NCBI RefSeq assembly: GCF_001418225.1
Contig: NZ_LIPT01000010.1
Coordinates: 1 to 64,000, forward strand
DNA: 64,000 nt
Reading direction: 5' to 3'
From: Pannonibacter indicus
GTDB lineage: Bacteria > Pseudomonadota > Alphaproteobacteria > Rhizobiales > Stappiaceae
Below, in pieces: positions 38,164-48,017 of this stretch (position 1 is its first letter; the number at the start of each line of letters is the position of its first letter). Position numbers and translations under genes: made by a program. The notes beneath the pieces were generated by a model that was given only the letters and a program-made list of their open reading frames with translations, searched no databases and was not told the origin of the DNA.

Positions 38164-39093
38164 TTAGCTCCGCTTCAGCTTGGGATCGAGCGCATCACGC
38201 AGGCCGTCGCCGACCAGGTTGATGGCCAGAACCGTGATGAGGATGGCAAGCCCCGGGAAGGTGACGACCCACCAGGCGCGCGTGACGAATTCCCGCGCTT
38301 CCGCCAGCATCGTGCCCCATTCCGGGGTGGGAGCCTGAGCGCCCATGCCGAGGAAGCCGAGAGCGGCTGCATCGAGAATGGCGTTGGAGAAGGAGAGCGT
38401 CGCCTGCACGATCAGCGGCGCAACGCAATTCGGCAGGATGGTCTTGAACATCAGCCGCAAGTGCCCAGCACCGGCCACACGCGCCGCCACCACATAATCG
38501 CGGTTGCGCTCGGCCATGACCGCCGCACGGGTGAGGCGGACGAAATGCGGCTGCAGCACCAGTGCAATGGCGATCATCGCATTGGTCAAGCTGGGACCAA
38601 GGATCGCGACCAGAACCAGCGCCAGCAGCAGGGACGGAAACGCCAGAATGATATCCATCACGCGCATGATGAACGTATCGACGGCACCACGGGCATAGCC
38701 AGCGACAAGGCCAAGCACGATCCCGCCCAGGGACGCGATGGTTACAACCAGCGCGCCAATAAACAGAGAATACCGCGCGCCAAAGATGAGCCTCGAAAGG
38801 ATGTCGCGGCCCACAGCATCGGTGCCGAGCAGAAAGCGCCAATCGCCGCCTTCAACCCAGGCCGGCGGGACGAGGAAGCTGTCACGGTACTGCACCTGCG
38901 GCGCATGCGGGGCGATGAGCGGCGCGAAAATGGCCATCAGCACCACGAGTGCGAACACAGCCAGACCGATAACGGCACCGCGGCTCTGGGAGAAATAGTA
39001 CCAGAATTCGGCCAGCATGGCGCGGGTGGCGTTGCGGCTTTCCTGGGCGAGCTTTTCGGCCGAAACGGGTGCGGCCTCTGAGGTTTTTGTCAT
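38164..39093 (-). CDS. dppC: Dipeptide ABC transporter permease
   Basis: Inner-membrane permease, 309 residues, with an N-terminal cytoplasmic helix, a first span near residues 40-60 (GAVIGLAVFALVVLMAIFAP) and five more after a periplasmic segment with FLLGTDAVGRDILSRLIFGAR, a DppC/OppC signature. The docking loop is around YVVAARVAGAGHLRLMF. Start at 39093 follows GGAGGAAA; a longer frame begins upstream without support. Confidence 0.93.
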   Translation of the reverse strand: MTKTSEAAPVSAEKLAQESRNATRAMLAEFWYYFSQSRGAVIGLAVFALVVLMAIFAPLIAPHAPQVQYRDSFLVPPAWVEGGDWRFLLGTDAVGRDILSRLIFGARYSLFIGALVVTIASLGGIVLGLVAGYARGAVDTFIMRVMDIILAFPSLLLALVLVAILGPSLTNAMIAIALVLQPHFVRLTRAAVMAERNRDYVVAARVAGAGHLRLMFKTILPNCVAPLIVQATLSFSNAILDAAALGFLGMGAQAPTPEWGTMLAEAREFVTRAWWVVTFPGLAILITVLAINLVGDGLRDALDPKLKRS

Positions 39094-39109
39094 GGTTTTT
39101 CCTCCGCGC

Positions 39110-40117
39110 TCAGTTGTGCCGGATACGCGGGTTGATGAGCCCGTAAAGCACGTCAACGATCAGGTTCACCAGCATGATGATACCAGAAACCAGCAGCAGC
39201 CCTCCCTGTACGGCGAAGTAGTCTCTTCGAAGAACGCTATCGAGGAGCCACTTGCCAATGCCGGGCCAGGAGAAGATCGTCTCGGTCAGGATCGCGCCTG
39301 CCAGCAGGACACCTACCTGCAGGCCGATGGTAGTGATGACGGGGATCAGGGCGTTGCGCAGCGCATGCAGGCCGATCACCCGCAGCGGCGGCAGCCCCTT
39401 GGCCCGGGCCGTGCGCACATAATCCTCACCCATGACTTCCAGCATGGCCGAGCGGGTCTGCCGGGCGATAACGGCCAGCGGAATGGTCGCCAGCACAATC
39501 GAGGGAAGAATCAGATGGCGGACAGCAGACACGAACGCGCCCTTTTGTCCGGACAGCAGACTGTCGATCAGCATGAAGCCGGTCACCTGCGGGAAGAAAT
39601 ACATCAGCGAGATGCGGCCAGAAACCGGTGTCCACTGCAGTGTCACCGAGAACAGGATGATCAGCAGCAGGCCCCACCAGAAGATCGGCATGGAATAGCC
39701 GACGAGCGCGGTGCCCATGATGGTCTGATCGGCCACCGTGCCGCGTTTGACTGCCGCGAAGATGCCAAGCGGGATGCCCAGCAGCACGGCAATGAGAATG
39801 GCGCAGAAGGCAAGTTCCACCGTCGCGGGGAAGAGTTGCAGAAACTCGGTCAGGATCGGCTTCTTGGTGGCGAAAGAGACGCCCAGATCGCCGTGAAAAA
39901 TCTTGACGAGGAAGTCGAGATATTGCTCCCACAGTGGCTTGTCGAAACCCAGCTGCTGGAAAATCAGCGCCTTGCGCTCGGGATCAATGCCGCGCTCCCC
40001 CGCCAGAAGCTCAACCGGATCACCCGGGAGCAGGCGGATGAAGCTGAAGGAGATCAGCGTCACACCGAGAAAGGTCGGAATGAGCAGGCCGAGACGGCTC
40101 AGGAGAAATCGTATCAT
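39110..40117 (-). CDS. dppB: Dipeptide ABC transporter permease
   Basis: Inner-membrane permease, 335 residues. N-terminal span at about 9-30 followed by the family segment FIRLLPGDPVELLAG, then a periplasmic loop and five further spans; docking loop around YVRTARAKGLPPLRVI. Pairs with DppC. It is separated from dppA by 115 bp holding a strong hairpin, which probably keeps permease levels below those of the binding protein. Confidence 0.93.
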   Translation of the reverse strand: MIRFLLSRLGLLIPTFLGVTLISFSFIRLLPGDPVELLAGERGIDPERKALIFQQLGFDKPLWEQYLDFLVKIFHGDLGVSFATKKPILTEFLQLFPATVELAFCAILIAVLLGIPLGIFAAVKRGTVADQTIMGTALVGYSMPIFWWGLLLIILFSVTLQWTPVSGRISLMYFFPQVTGFMLIDSLLSGQKGAFVSAVRHLILPSIVLATIPLAVIARQTRSAMLEVMGEDYVRTARAKGLPPLRVIGLHALRNALIPVITTIGLQVGVLLAGAILTETIFSWPGIGKWLLDSVLRRDYFAVQGGLLLVSGIIMLVNLIVDVLYGLINPRIRHN

Positions 40118-40187
40118 GGTCCGGTTCCGGATGAGGGGCAGCGGCACGCTTGGCTGAGCCAGCGCGCCGCCACCCGGGAACAGCAAA

Positions 40188-40217
40188 GGGCAGCGGCGCC
40201 AAGTGGCTCCGCTGCCC
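40188..40217 (-). terminator. Intercistronic hairpin between dppA and dppB
   Basis: GGGCAGCGG at 40188-40196 pairs perfectly with CCGCTGCCC at 40209-40217, loop 12 bases; on the minus strand TTTG follows. Typical of stems after a binding-protein gene that stabilise upstream mRNA or partly terminate. Confidence 0.6.
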
Positions 40218-40232
40218 CGCGAGTGTCACCGA

Positions 40233-41837
40233 TTATTCAGCGATGTCGACACCAACGAAGGAATGGCCGCCGAGCGGATCCATGACGTAGCCGGAGACAT
40301 TCTTCGACATTGGCATGAACACGACGGAGTGAGCGATGGTTGCCCACGGAGCCTGCTCCTTGAAGATGACCTGAGCTTCTTCATAAAGCTTGGTGCGCTC
40401 TTCCTTGGTGGAGACAGTCTTGGCCTTCTTCACGAGCGCGTCGAAGTCCTTGTTGCACCACTGGGCACGGTTTGCACCGCCCACGGCGTCACAGCCCAGC
40501 AGAACTGCCAGGAAGTTGTCCGGGTCGCCGTTGTCACCGGTCCACCCGAGGAGCACGGCGCCATCGCGCTGCACATCGCTCGAGCGCTTCAGGTACTCGG
40601 CCCACTCGTAGGAAACGATCTCGACCTTGACGCCGATCTTGTCGAAGTCAGCCTGGATCAGCTCGGCCATGCGGCGGGCATTCGGGTTGTAGGGACGCTG
40701 CACCGGCATCGCCCAGACCTTCATGCTCAGATCTGTAACACCTGCTTCTTCAAGCATCTTCTTGGCCGCTTCCGGATCGTACGGATCGTCCTGGATGGCG
40801 GTGTTGTAGGACCACATGGTCGGCGGGATCGGGTTGGTGGCCTTCTGGCCGGAGCCCTGGAACACACCGTAGATGATGGCATCCTTGTTGATCGCCATGT
40901 TGAGTGCCTTGCGCACTTCCGGCTTGTCGAACGGCGCCACCTGGGTGTTGTAGGCCAGGTAGCCGATGTTCAGGCCTTCCTGTTCCATCAACTGCAGGTT
41001 GGCATCTGCCTTGATGGCCTCAATGTCGGCCGGGGCCGGATAAGGCATCACATGGCACTCGCCGGCCTTCAGCTTCTGCAGGCGCACGGCCGCATCCGTG
41101 GTGATGGCGAAAACGAGGTTATCGACCGGCTGCTTGCCGTCCCAGTAGTCGGCGAAAGCCTGATAGCGGATCACCGCATCCTTCTGGTAGCCGGCGAAGG
41201 AGAACGGGCCGGTGCCGATCGGCTGCTGGTTCAGCTGCTCCCGGGTGCCTGCCTTGTCGAGCTGCTCGGCATATTCGGCGGAGAGGATCGAGGCGAAGTC
41301 CATGGCCAGATTCGCCATCATCGGCGCTTCAGGACGGGTCAGGACGAACTTCACGGTGTAATCGTCAACCTTGACGATTTCCTTGACCAGCTCCGGCATG
41401 GACATGCCATCATAATATTCCCAGGAAGCGCCAGCGGTGTACTGGTTCCAGGGGTTGTCCTTCTGACCCTGACGGTTGAAGGAGAACAGAACGTCGTCAG
41501 CGTTGAACTCACGCGTCGGGGTGAAATAGTCGGTGGTGTGGAACTTCACGCCCTTGCGCAGGTTGAACGTGTATTCCAGCCCATCGTCGGACACGGACCA
41601 GCTTTCGGCGAGGCCCGGAACAACTTCCGTGGTGCCCGGCTTGAACTGGACGAGACGGTTGTAGACGGTCTTGGAGGACGCATCGAACGTGGTGCCGGAC
41701 GTGTAGAGTGCCGGGTCGAAGCCTTCCGGAGAGCCCTCGGAGCAATAGACCAGCGTCTTTGCCTGCGCGCCGGTTGCAGCAACGCCAATGAGGGTTGCAC
41801 CCAGAAGCGCAGCCTTGAGGGTTTTACGCATCATCAT
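40233..41837 (-). CDS. dppA: Dipeptide-binding protein
   Basis: Periplasmic receptor of 534 residues, family 5 solute-binding proteins. Signal peptide about residues 1-26 (cut near AQA-K). The mature start KTLVYCSEGSPEGFDP and the run TSGTTFDASSKTVYNRL are almost those of enterobacterial DppA, as is the early Cys. Binds dipeptides and possibly haem. Three ATG codons in a row (41837, 41834, 41831) offer starts; AAGGGGAG lies eight bases before the first. First gene of dppABCDF. Confidence 0.95.
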   Translation of the reverse strand: MMMRKTLKAALLGATLIGVAATGAQAKTLVYCSEGSPEGFDPALYTSGTTFDASSKTVYNRLVQFKPGTTEVVPGLAESWSVSDDGLEYTFNLRKGVKFHTTDYFTPTREFNADDVLFSFNRQGQKDNPWNQYTAGASWEYYDGMSMPELVKEIVKVDDYTVKFVLTRPEAPMMANLAMDFASILSAEYAEQLDKAGTREQLNQQPIGTGPFSFAGYQKDAVIRYQAFADYWDGKQPVDNLVFAITTDAAVRLQKLKAGECHVMPYPAPADIEAIKADANLQLMEQEGLNIGYLAYNTQVAPFDKPEVRKALNMAINKDAIIYGVFQGSGQKATNPIPPTMWSYNTAIQDDPYDPEAAKKMLEEAGVTDLSMKVWAMPVQRPYNPNARRMAELIQADFDKIGVKVEIVSYEWAEYLKRSSDVQRDGAVLLGWTGDNGDPDNFLAVLLGCDAVGGANRAQWCNKDFDALVKKAKTVSTKEERTKLYEEAQVIFKEQAPWATIAHSVVFMPMSKNVSGYVMDPLGGHSFVGVDIAE

Positions 41838-42126
41838 CAAACTGTTCTCCCCTTTGATGAAAGGGCCGCGACCCCGCCGTTAATGTTTGGCGGGCTGGAA
41901 CACGGCCTTGAGCGAAATAAGGCCGCTTTTTGGCCTGAAATCAACCGCCAAATTATTTCTTCTTCTCCGCAGATCTGGAAGGATTTTTCCAATTCTCTCC
42001 GCAGAATAAAAAGACAAAGCTAAACTGAAGCCAATACATGAAAAACGGTCCCGATCTCTCTTCGGATCCGGAGGATAGCCAAGAGTAAAAAAGAACAAAA
42101 TGGAACACACACCAACATCAAGCCAC

Positions 42127-42148
42127 ACGAATAAGTCGTATTATTCGT
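42127..42148. promoter_or_regulatory. Inverted repeat upstream of dppA
   Basis: ACGAATAA and TTATTCGT form perfect 8-bp arms around GTCGTA. It lies about 290 bp upstream of dppA in a 432-bp, comparatively AT-rich gap that holds no gene. Possible operator for dpp; the regulator is unknown. Confidence 0.4.
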
Positions 42149-42213
42149 TAGTCTGACAGACCACGGTTGACCGCACACAGAAGACTTTGACCATTTGTAC
42201 AAAATTTATGGCC

Positions 42214-42231
42214 AGCCGGTTTTGCACCCGG
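42214..42231 (-). terminator. Small hairpin after the MscS-type gene
   Basis: GCCGG (42214-42218) pairs with CCGGC (42227-42231). On the minus strand an A/T-rich run (ATAAATTTTG) follows. Weak candidate terminator. Confidence 0.3.
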
Positions 42232-42269
42232 CACAGCACGGCAGGCCGGGGCAATCTTGTGCGAAGGCG

Positions 42270-44750
42270 TTACGTCGCAGAGGCAGATCCAGACCCGCTG
42301 CCCTTGGACTGATCCTCTTGCGTCAGCATCGGCGGGCGTCCCTCGGCCACATGACATGTGACCTGCGGGAACGGAATCTCGATGCCATGCTCGTCGAAGA
42401 CGATCTTGAGCTGCTCGTTATAGGCGCGTCCCGTAGCCCACTGGGCGCCGGGGAAGGTCTTGATGCGGGCACGCAATGTGATGGCGGAATCACCGAAGGC
42501 CGTGACACCGTGCATGTCGAGATCGCCGATGATGCTGCCGCCGGCCGGCAGACCTTTCAGCCGGTCGAACGCCTCCTTCATCGCCGCCTTCGCCTTGGCA
42601 ATATCCGTGTTGTAGGCAACGCCGATCTCCGCCACATGGAAGGAGAAGTCGCGCATGAAGTTCGACACCATGTCGACCGACGAGAACGGGATGATATGTG
42701 TGGTGCCGTTCACATCGCGCATGCGCAAGGATCGCACGGTCAGCCGTTCCACCGAACCCGTAATCCCGGCCACGGTGACCACATCGCCCTCGTTGATGGC
42801 ATTCTCGATCTGGATGAAGGCACCGGTGATGATGTCCTTCACCAGGGTCTGCGCACCGAAGGAAACAGCAAGGCCCAGAACACCGGCACCGGCGATCAGC
42901 GGGCCGATGTCGACGCCCAGTTCCGACAAGGCCAGCAGGGCAGCCATGATGATCACGATCACCGTGAAGGCATTGCGGAACAGCTGGAACAAGGTCCGCT
43001 CGCGCGACGAAATGATGGAATCATTCCGGCCCTTGAGGCGCAGATCCGTCCAGGACATGACTGCCAGCCAGATACCGAAGCAGACGAGCACAATCACCAA
43101 GGCCGAGGCAAGACGGCCCATCAGTCCGCCGCCGGCCCCTTCAAAGAGCCAGCCGGTCACATCCAGCACCGACCAGACCTGCAGCAGGATGGCACCCGCC
43201 AGCAGGCCAACCAGCACCCGCAGCACCTGCAGCACATGAGGAATGAACCGGTTCACACGGCCCTCCAGCTCGGGCAATGTCTCCTTCAGGTCGTCCGGCA
43301 GGCGGATGCCTCCGGAAATGGCCCTTGTCATCATCAGCGACAGCAGCATGGCGCCGAGCACCGTCAGCATGGTCAGGCCGGTGCCGGTCACCACCACACG
43401 GGTCGCCTCGAACGGCCGGGTGATCCAGATACCGAACACCACGAGGATGTAGAGCAGGGCCAGCGGCGCCCACACACGGGAGAGAGCGAGCAAGGCATGG
43501 CGCCCGATTTCCCCTTCCAGCGAATGGGCATAGGCCGCCATGGAGGTTTTGACATCATTGCGGTTGACCAGGACGATGATGGCCGCAATCGCCGTCGCCA
43601 GCAGCACAACCAGAACCCTCAAGGCATTGCCCACTGCGATCGAAATCGTCAGGTTGGCCACAGGCACCGCCAGCATCACCCCATAGCCAAGGAATGACAC
43701 CACAAACCCCAGCCGCCGCGACCAGTAGCGCGCATGCGTGTTTGACACAGGCAGAAGCCGCAGCTTTTCGCGCGCAGGCGAGAAGGTGATACGTACAGCT
43801 AGGCGGGCAAGTCCGGTGATCACAAAGGCATTGAGCGCAAGGGTCTCAAACAGCGAAAGACCGCCCTGCAACGGCCCGAAGTGGATCAGTGCCGCCGCAT
43901 AACCAGCCACAGCGCCCAACAGAAGCGCAATCACGTCTGCAAACGCAAGAAACAGCAACAGGCCTGCGCGCAGCAGCCAGCCGCGTTGCCCTGCCTGTTT
44001 TTCAAGCCTGTCGGCGACCGGACGGCCCATCTGCCGCAACAGCCAGTAGACGGCGAAAGCACAGCCAAAAACAACAAGCAATTCAAGGGCGGTATGGCGA
44101 ATCCGGTCCCATTTGACCGTCACTTCCCCCGTCGCCAGCAGCTGAAACCCGCGCAGGGAAACAGTCATCCGCTCGGCAACTTTTATGAAGTCGTCGATTA
44201 CATATTTGGTGTAGGCGCCCACCCTGACCGCAAATGTATCATCCTGCGGCACGGCTTCCGCAGGTGCTGCAACTGATGCTGCACCGTCTGCGGCCCCAGA
44301 AGCGCCGCCACCGGCCTGTTCCGCCTGTCCCAATCCTTCCAGAAGCCCGATGAGCGCCGCGCGGCCAGCGGGATCCTGCAGGACCTTGACCAGTGCATCG
44401 CGGGCCTCGGCCATGGATTGCCGTTCACCGGCTGCCATTGTGGCGGCTGCAGCACCCGCCTGCTGCACCCCTTGAGACGGATCCTGTGGCGCAGCCTGCG
44501 GCGCGGAAGGCTGGCTGGACTGCGCAGAAGTGCTGGCTGGTGTTTGCGCAGGCTCCGAAGCCGCGGACGCTGGCCGGGATTGCAACGGAGGCTGATCCTG
44601 CTGAGCTGCGGGCACACTCAGCGGAGCACCATTCTGGGCTGCGACGGGTGCAAGGACACCAGCGGTCAGCAGAACAGCCAACAAGGGACCGCAAAGGCGG
44701 CCGAGCGAAGCAGTGAATCGGGCAATCATGGAATTCATGCGGTAAGTCAT
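42270..44750 (-). CDS. Large MscS-family mechanosensitive channel
   Basis: Inner-membrane channel of about 826 residues, far longer than MscS itself. Residues 1-38 are a signal peptide or first helix; 40-200 is a low-complexity Ala/Gln/Pro/Ser periplasmic-type region; then about ten hydrophobic spans; then the MscS core with the pore-helix pattern LGLAVSFGAQTLVKDIITGAFIQIEN, and a C-terminal beta/cage domain. Releases solutes on hypo-osmotic shock in the family. The start is uncertain: ATGs at 44750, 44738 and 44728 all lack a clear ribosome binding site. Confidence 0.87.
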   Translation of the reverse strand: MTYRMNSMIARFTASLGRLCGPLLAVLLTAGVLAPVAAQNGAPLSVPAAQQDQPPLQSRPASAASEPAQTPASTSAQSSQPSAPQAAPQDPSQGVQQAGAAAATMAAGERQSMAEARDALVKVLQDPAGRAALIGLLEGLGQAEQAGGGASGAADGAASVAAPAEAVPQDDTFAVRVGAYTKYVIDDFIKVAERMTVSLRGFQLLATGEVTVKWDRIRHTALELLVVFGCAFAVYWLLRQMGRPVADRLEKQAGQRGWLLRAGLLLFLAFADVIALLLGAVAGYAAALIHFGPLQGGLSLFETLALNAFVITGLARLAVRITFSPAREKLRLLPVSNTHARYWSRRLGFVVSFLGYGVMLAVPVANLTISIAVGNALRVLVVLLATAIAAIIVLVNRNDVKTSMAAYAHSLEGEIGRHALLALSRVWAPLALLYILVVFGIWITRPFEATRVVVTGTGLTMLTVLGAMLLSLMMTRAISGGIRLPDDLKETLPELEGRVNRFIPHVLQVLRVLVGLLAGAILLQVWSVLDVTGWLFEGAGGGLMGRLASALVIVLVCFGIWLAVMSWTDLRLKGRNDSIISSRERTLFQLFRNAFTVIVIIMAALLALSELGVDIGPLIAGAGVLGLAVSFGAQTLVKDIITGAFIQIENAINEGDVVTVAGITGSVERLTVRSLRMRDVNGTTHIIPFSSVDMVSNFMRDFSFHVAEIGVAYNTDIAKAKAAMKEAFDRLKGLPAGGSIIGDLDMHGVTAFGDSAITLRARIKTFPGAQWATGRAYNEQLKIVFDEHGIEIPFPQVTCHVAEGRPPMLTQEDQSKGSGSGSASAT

Positions 44751-44960
44751 AGCAAACAATACGGCAATATCCAGACTGGCGGCGCACGCGAAGGTGGCTG
44801 ACGTAGCTTTTCGATGACGGCGGGGGGATATGGCGCGCCCCGGGAGCCCCACTTGAAACAGTCCGCCTGCCCGTAAAGGTGACAATCCTCAACGCAGGCT
44901 GATAACCCTTTGCTAACAGTAAGAACACTAGATTGCCCGCCGGATACAGACGGAAAAATC

Positions 44961-46049
44961 ATGGCCCAAGAGCTGATCAGTCTAGCCATGAACCCTTCAC
45001 CAGACGCTCGAAGCGAGCTGATGCAGAGGCTGGCAGATATTTTCCTGCTTCGCGCAGAACAAAACTCCGTCGAGGAACTGCAGCTGTTCGATCAGGTGAT
45101 TCAGCGGCTTCTTGATGACAGCCCGCTGGACGAGCGGATGCGGCTTGCAGAAAAAATTGCATCTTTCGCAGGTACGCCCACTGGCCTTGCAGTCCGGCTG
45201 GCGCAGGACGAGATCCTGGTCGCCCGGCCGGTTCTGGAGCAGTCTCCTGCCCTTGGCCCGCAGGAACTGGCTGCTCTTGCAGAGGATCTTGGAGAAGATC
45301 ACCTCGAGTGCATGACCCGTCGCAATGATCTGCCGGCCGAGGTGTCGGATACACTGATCAGGCGCGGTCAGGTGCGTGTCTGGCGCCGTCTGGCGGGCAA
45401 CCGCCGCATCAGACTCTCGGAAGGGGCACTGGCAACCCTTGCCCGTGCAGCCCAGGAAGATGCAGTCCTGCGGGAAGAGATAACCTTGCGCGCCGATCTG
45501 ACGCCCCGTATCTGCCGGGGTCTTATGCCCTTCGTGGGCACGGAGACCCAGGAGCGCCTCAAGGAACTGGCGGCGGGCAGGCTGACGGCCGAGGACCTGG
45601 AGGGCATCGCCCGCCGGCGCAAGATCCGGCGCAAGCTGGGAACGCTTCTGGACACATCCAACACCGGCCGGCTCTGGCGAGCCATCACTCTCGGCTCCGC
45701 CATGCTGGACGATGTCATTCAGCTCATGCTCGAAGATGACCGGTTGACCAATGCGGCCGATCTCATTGCCCTGGCCTGCAACACCCATAAGGCGCATGTG
45801 CGCTCCGCCGTCTTCAGCATCGAAGGCGACAGGCTGCTCAACTTTGCCCGCCTCGCCGGCCTCTCTCTCCCGAGCTTCGCTCAGCTGGTCCGTGCACGCA
45901 GCAAACACATGCAGATCCCGCCTGAACATGCCGAAGCTCTTATTGAACGCTTTGTAAGCGAAGCCGAGAGCGAGCTGGAACGCAAACGGATGCGCAGCGA
46001 CTTTGCAGCGCACCGCCACCGCCGGCCCTTGTCCGAATCCCCTTCATGA
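44961..46049 (+). CDS. DUF2336 protein next to flagellar genes
   Basis: A 362-residue soluble, mostly alpha-helical protein of the DUF2336 family, common in alphaproteobacteria and of unknown biochemical role. Helical repeats with Leu/Ala/Glu/Arg heptads run through the length (RLAEKIASFAG, LAALAEDLGEDHL, RIRLSEGALATLARAA), suggesting a HEAT-like scaffold. No catalytic motif. Start at 44961 gives MAQELISLA; an upstream in-frame ATG at 44910 is less likely. Convergent with fliJ-fliI, so a link to motility or cell cycle is plausible. Confidence 0.8.
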   Translation: MAQELISLAMNPSPDARSELMQRLADIFLLRAEQNSVEELQLFDQVIQRLLDDSPLDERMRLAEKIASFAGTPTGLAVRLAQDEILVARPVLEQSPALGPQELAALAEDLGEDHLECMTRRNDLPAEVSDTLIRRGQVRVWRRLAGNRRIRLSEGALATLARAAQEDAVLREEITLRADLTPRICRGLMPFVGTETQERLKELAAGRLTAEDLEGIARRRKIRRKLGTLLDTSNTGRLWRAITLGSAMLDDVIQLMLEDDRLTNAADLIALACNTHKAHVRSAVFSIEGDRLLNFARLAGLSLPSFAQLVRARSKHMQIPPEHAEALIERFVSEAESELERKRMRSDFAAHRHRRPLSESPS

Positions 46050-46078
46050 CCGGGCCCAGCCGGGAAGCCTCCTCCTGA

Positions 46079-46121
46079 AACGGCACGAGGCCCGCACATC
46101 CATGCGAGCCCCGTGTCCGTT
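46079..46121. terminator. Shared hairpin between DUF2336 and fliJ
   Basis: AACGGCACGAGG (46079-46090) pairs, with one bulge and one mismatch, to CCCCGTGTCCGTT (46109-46121). Placed between convergent stops, so probably bidirectional; TCTGAAAATT follows on the plus strand. Confidence 0.5.
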
Positions 46122-46134
46122 CTGAAAATTCCGA

Positions 46135-46542
46135 TCAGCGGGCGCGTACGCGTCCTGCGACTTCGTCCAGCTGATCCTGCTCTGCCTGCTCCTGTGCTTC
46201 CCGCTCCCGCTGATGGTCGCGCTCTTCAAGCTGTTCGAATTTCTTCAGCTCTTCAATCGCTTCGCTCAGCTCGTCGCGAGCCTTTTCAAGCTGGTCGTCC
46301 AGCTCATGCGCGGAGTTGCGCAGATTGTCGCGCCGCGTTGCCGCAGCCTTTGCAAAAGTCGGATAGGCAAAATGCGTGACGTCGGTGATGCCGACACGCT
46401 CCTGCTCAGTCCGGATCTGATCGTCGAGTTCATCCGCCATGCGGTGGAATTCGGCGATCATCGACTCAATCTGGGTCACCTGGCGGCGCTTTTCGTCCAC
46501 CTGGAACCGCTTCAGGCGAATGAGGCTTTCTCGGGACTTCAT
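46135..46542 (-). CDS. fliJ: Flagellar export chaperone
   Basis: A 135-residue, highly charged coiled-coil protein: two long amphipathic helices (about 5-55 and 70-125) rich in Glu, Gln, Arg and Lys. Size, fold and position directly after fliI identify FliJ, the stalk-like subunit that rotates within the FliI hexamer and aids export of flagellar proteins. Begins 29 bp after the fliI stop with AAGGGGAG upstream. Confidence 0.85.
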   Translation of the reverse strand: MKSRESLIRLKRFQVDEKRRQVTQIESMIAEFHRMADELDDQIRTEQERVGITDVTHFAYPTFAKAAATRRDNLRNSAHELDDQLEKARDELSEAIEELKKFEQLEERDHQREREAQEQAEQDQLDEVAGRVRAR

Positions 46543-46571
46543 TACTCGGTACTCCCCTTACAAGGCGCACT

Positions 46572-47897
46572 CTAACCCGGAGTCATTTCCAAAAGGTTGG
46601 CAAGCTGCATGTACCCGTCATCCAGAGGTGTCGCCTCGCCCTTGCCCTGTGTCAGAAATGTCTCAAGCGCATCATGACGTGAAATCGCCTCGTCCACCAA
46701 GGGGTCCGACCCGCGCCGGTAAGCACCAAGGCGAATGAGTTCTTCCATGTCCGCAAAAGTCGCCATCAGCGCCTTGGCCTTGCGCAGAACCGGGAGATAA
46801 TCCTGCGGAACACAGCGCGGCATGGTTCGTGAAACGGACTTTAGCACATTGATGGCCGGATACCGCCCTCTTTCGGCAATCGAGCGTTCCATCACCACGT
46901 GTCCATCCAGAATGCCGCGCACCGCATCGGCCACGGGCTCATTGTGGTTGTCGCCTTCCACAAGCACGGTGAACAGGCCAGTGATCGAACCGCTTCCGAC
47001 CTTCCCGGGACCGGCACGTTCCAGCAGGCGCGGCAATTCGGTAAAAACAGTCGGAGTATAGCCCTTGGATGTGGGCGGCTCGCCAATGGACAGGCCGATC
47101 TCGCGCTGTGCCATGGCAAAGCGGGTGATCGAATCCATCATGCACAGCACTTTCTTGCCCTCATCGCGGAAATATTCCGCAACCGTCATGGCCAGATAGG
47201 CGGCCTGACGTCGCATCAGTACGCTCTCATCCGACGTGGCAACGACAACGACAGAACGGGCCAGCCCCTCCTCGCCCAGATCATCCTCGATGAACTCCTG
47301 CACCTCGCGCCCACGCTCGCCAATGAGGCCGATGACCGACACATCGCAATCCGTGTTGCGCGCCAGCATCGACATCAGCACCGACTTGCCCACACCGGAA
47401 CCGGCAAAGATGCCGATACGCTGACCCTCACAGCAGGTGACAAAGGTGTTGAGCGCTCTCACCCCCAGATCCAGCGGCGGGCCGACGCGGGCCCGGTCAG
47501 CGGCAGGGGGTGGCGCAGTACGCAGACGTTTCGCCGCATCGCCGCCCTGAAGCGGCCCCTTGCCATCAATCGGCTCGCCCATGGCATTGATGACCCGGCC
47601 AAGCCAGCTGGCCGCCGGATGCACGACACTGTCGCGCGAGGCGACAAGGGCGCGGCATCCCATGCGCACGCCTTCGAGGCCCGAAAACGGCATGCACAGC
47701 GCATGACCGGAGCGGAAGCCCACGACCTCTGCAAAGACTGGAGGAATGCCATCGCCGATGTCGATGGCCAGCCGTGCGCCAACACTCATCTCATGAATGG
47801 GACCGGCAATTTCGACAAGGAGACCCTGCACCGCCACAACCCGGCCCCATATCTGAGCGGGCATCAACGATTCGATCTCTGCAAAAAGTGCCTTCAC
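46572..47897 (-). CDS. fliI: Flagellar export ATPase, GTG start
   Basis: Cytoplasmic ATPase of the flagellar type III export apparatus, 441 residues, related to the F1 beta subunit. P-loop GSGVGKS is at 166-172, followed by [14 protein letters not shown], Walker [18 protein letters not shown] and [16 protein letters not shown]. The GTG at 47897 has AGAGGA nine bases upstream. First gene of fliI-fliJ, divergent from ctrA; TTAA pairs just upstream (47953-47962) could be part of a CtrA-controlled promoter. Confidence 0.95.
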   Translation of the reverse strand: MKALFAEIESLMPAQIWGRVVAVQGLLVEIAGPIHEMSVGARLAIDIGDGIPPVFAEVVGFRSGHALCMPFSGLEGVRMGCRALVASRDSVVHPAASWLGRVINAMGEPIDGKGPLQGGDAAKRLRTAPPPAADRARVGPPLDLGVRALNTFVTCCEGQRIGIFAGSGVGKSVLMSMLARNTDCDVSVIGLIGERGREVQEFIEDDLGEEGLARSVVVVATSDESVLMRRQAAYLAMTVAEYFRDEGKKVLCMMDSITRFAMAQREIGLSIGEPPTSKGYTPTVFTELPRLLERAGPGKVGSGSITGLFTVLVEGDNHNEPVADAVRGILDGHVVMERSIAERGRYPAINVLKSVSRTMPRCVPQDYLPVLRKAKALMATFADMEELIRLGAYRRGSDPLVDEAISRHDALETFLTQGKGEATPLDDGYMQLANLLEMTPG

Positions 47898-48017
47898 ACC
47901 AAACTTCCTCTCGATCCGTGGGCCGCTGGTAACCGAACGTTTACATCTCTGCTTAATGTTAATGAACGAAGCGTTGAGAGGCGAAAGCCATTTCAGGGCG
48001 TGATGGTAAGGTCAAAC

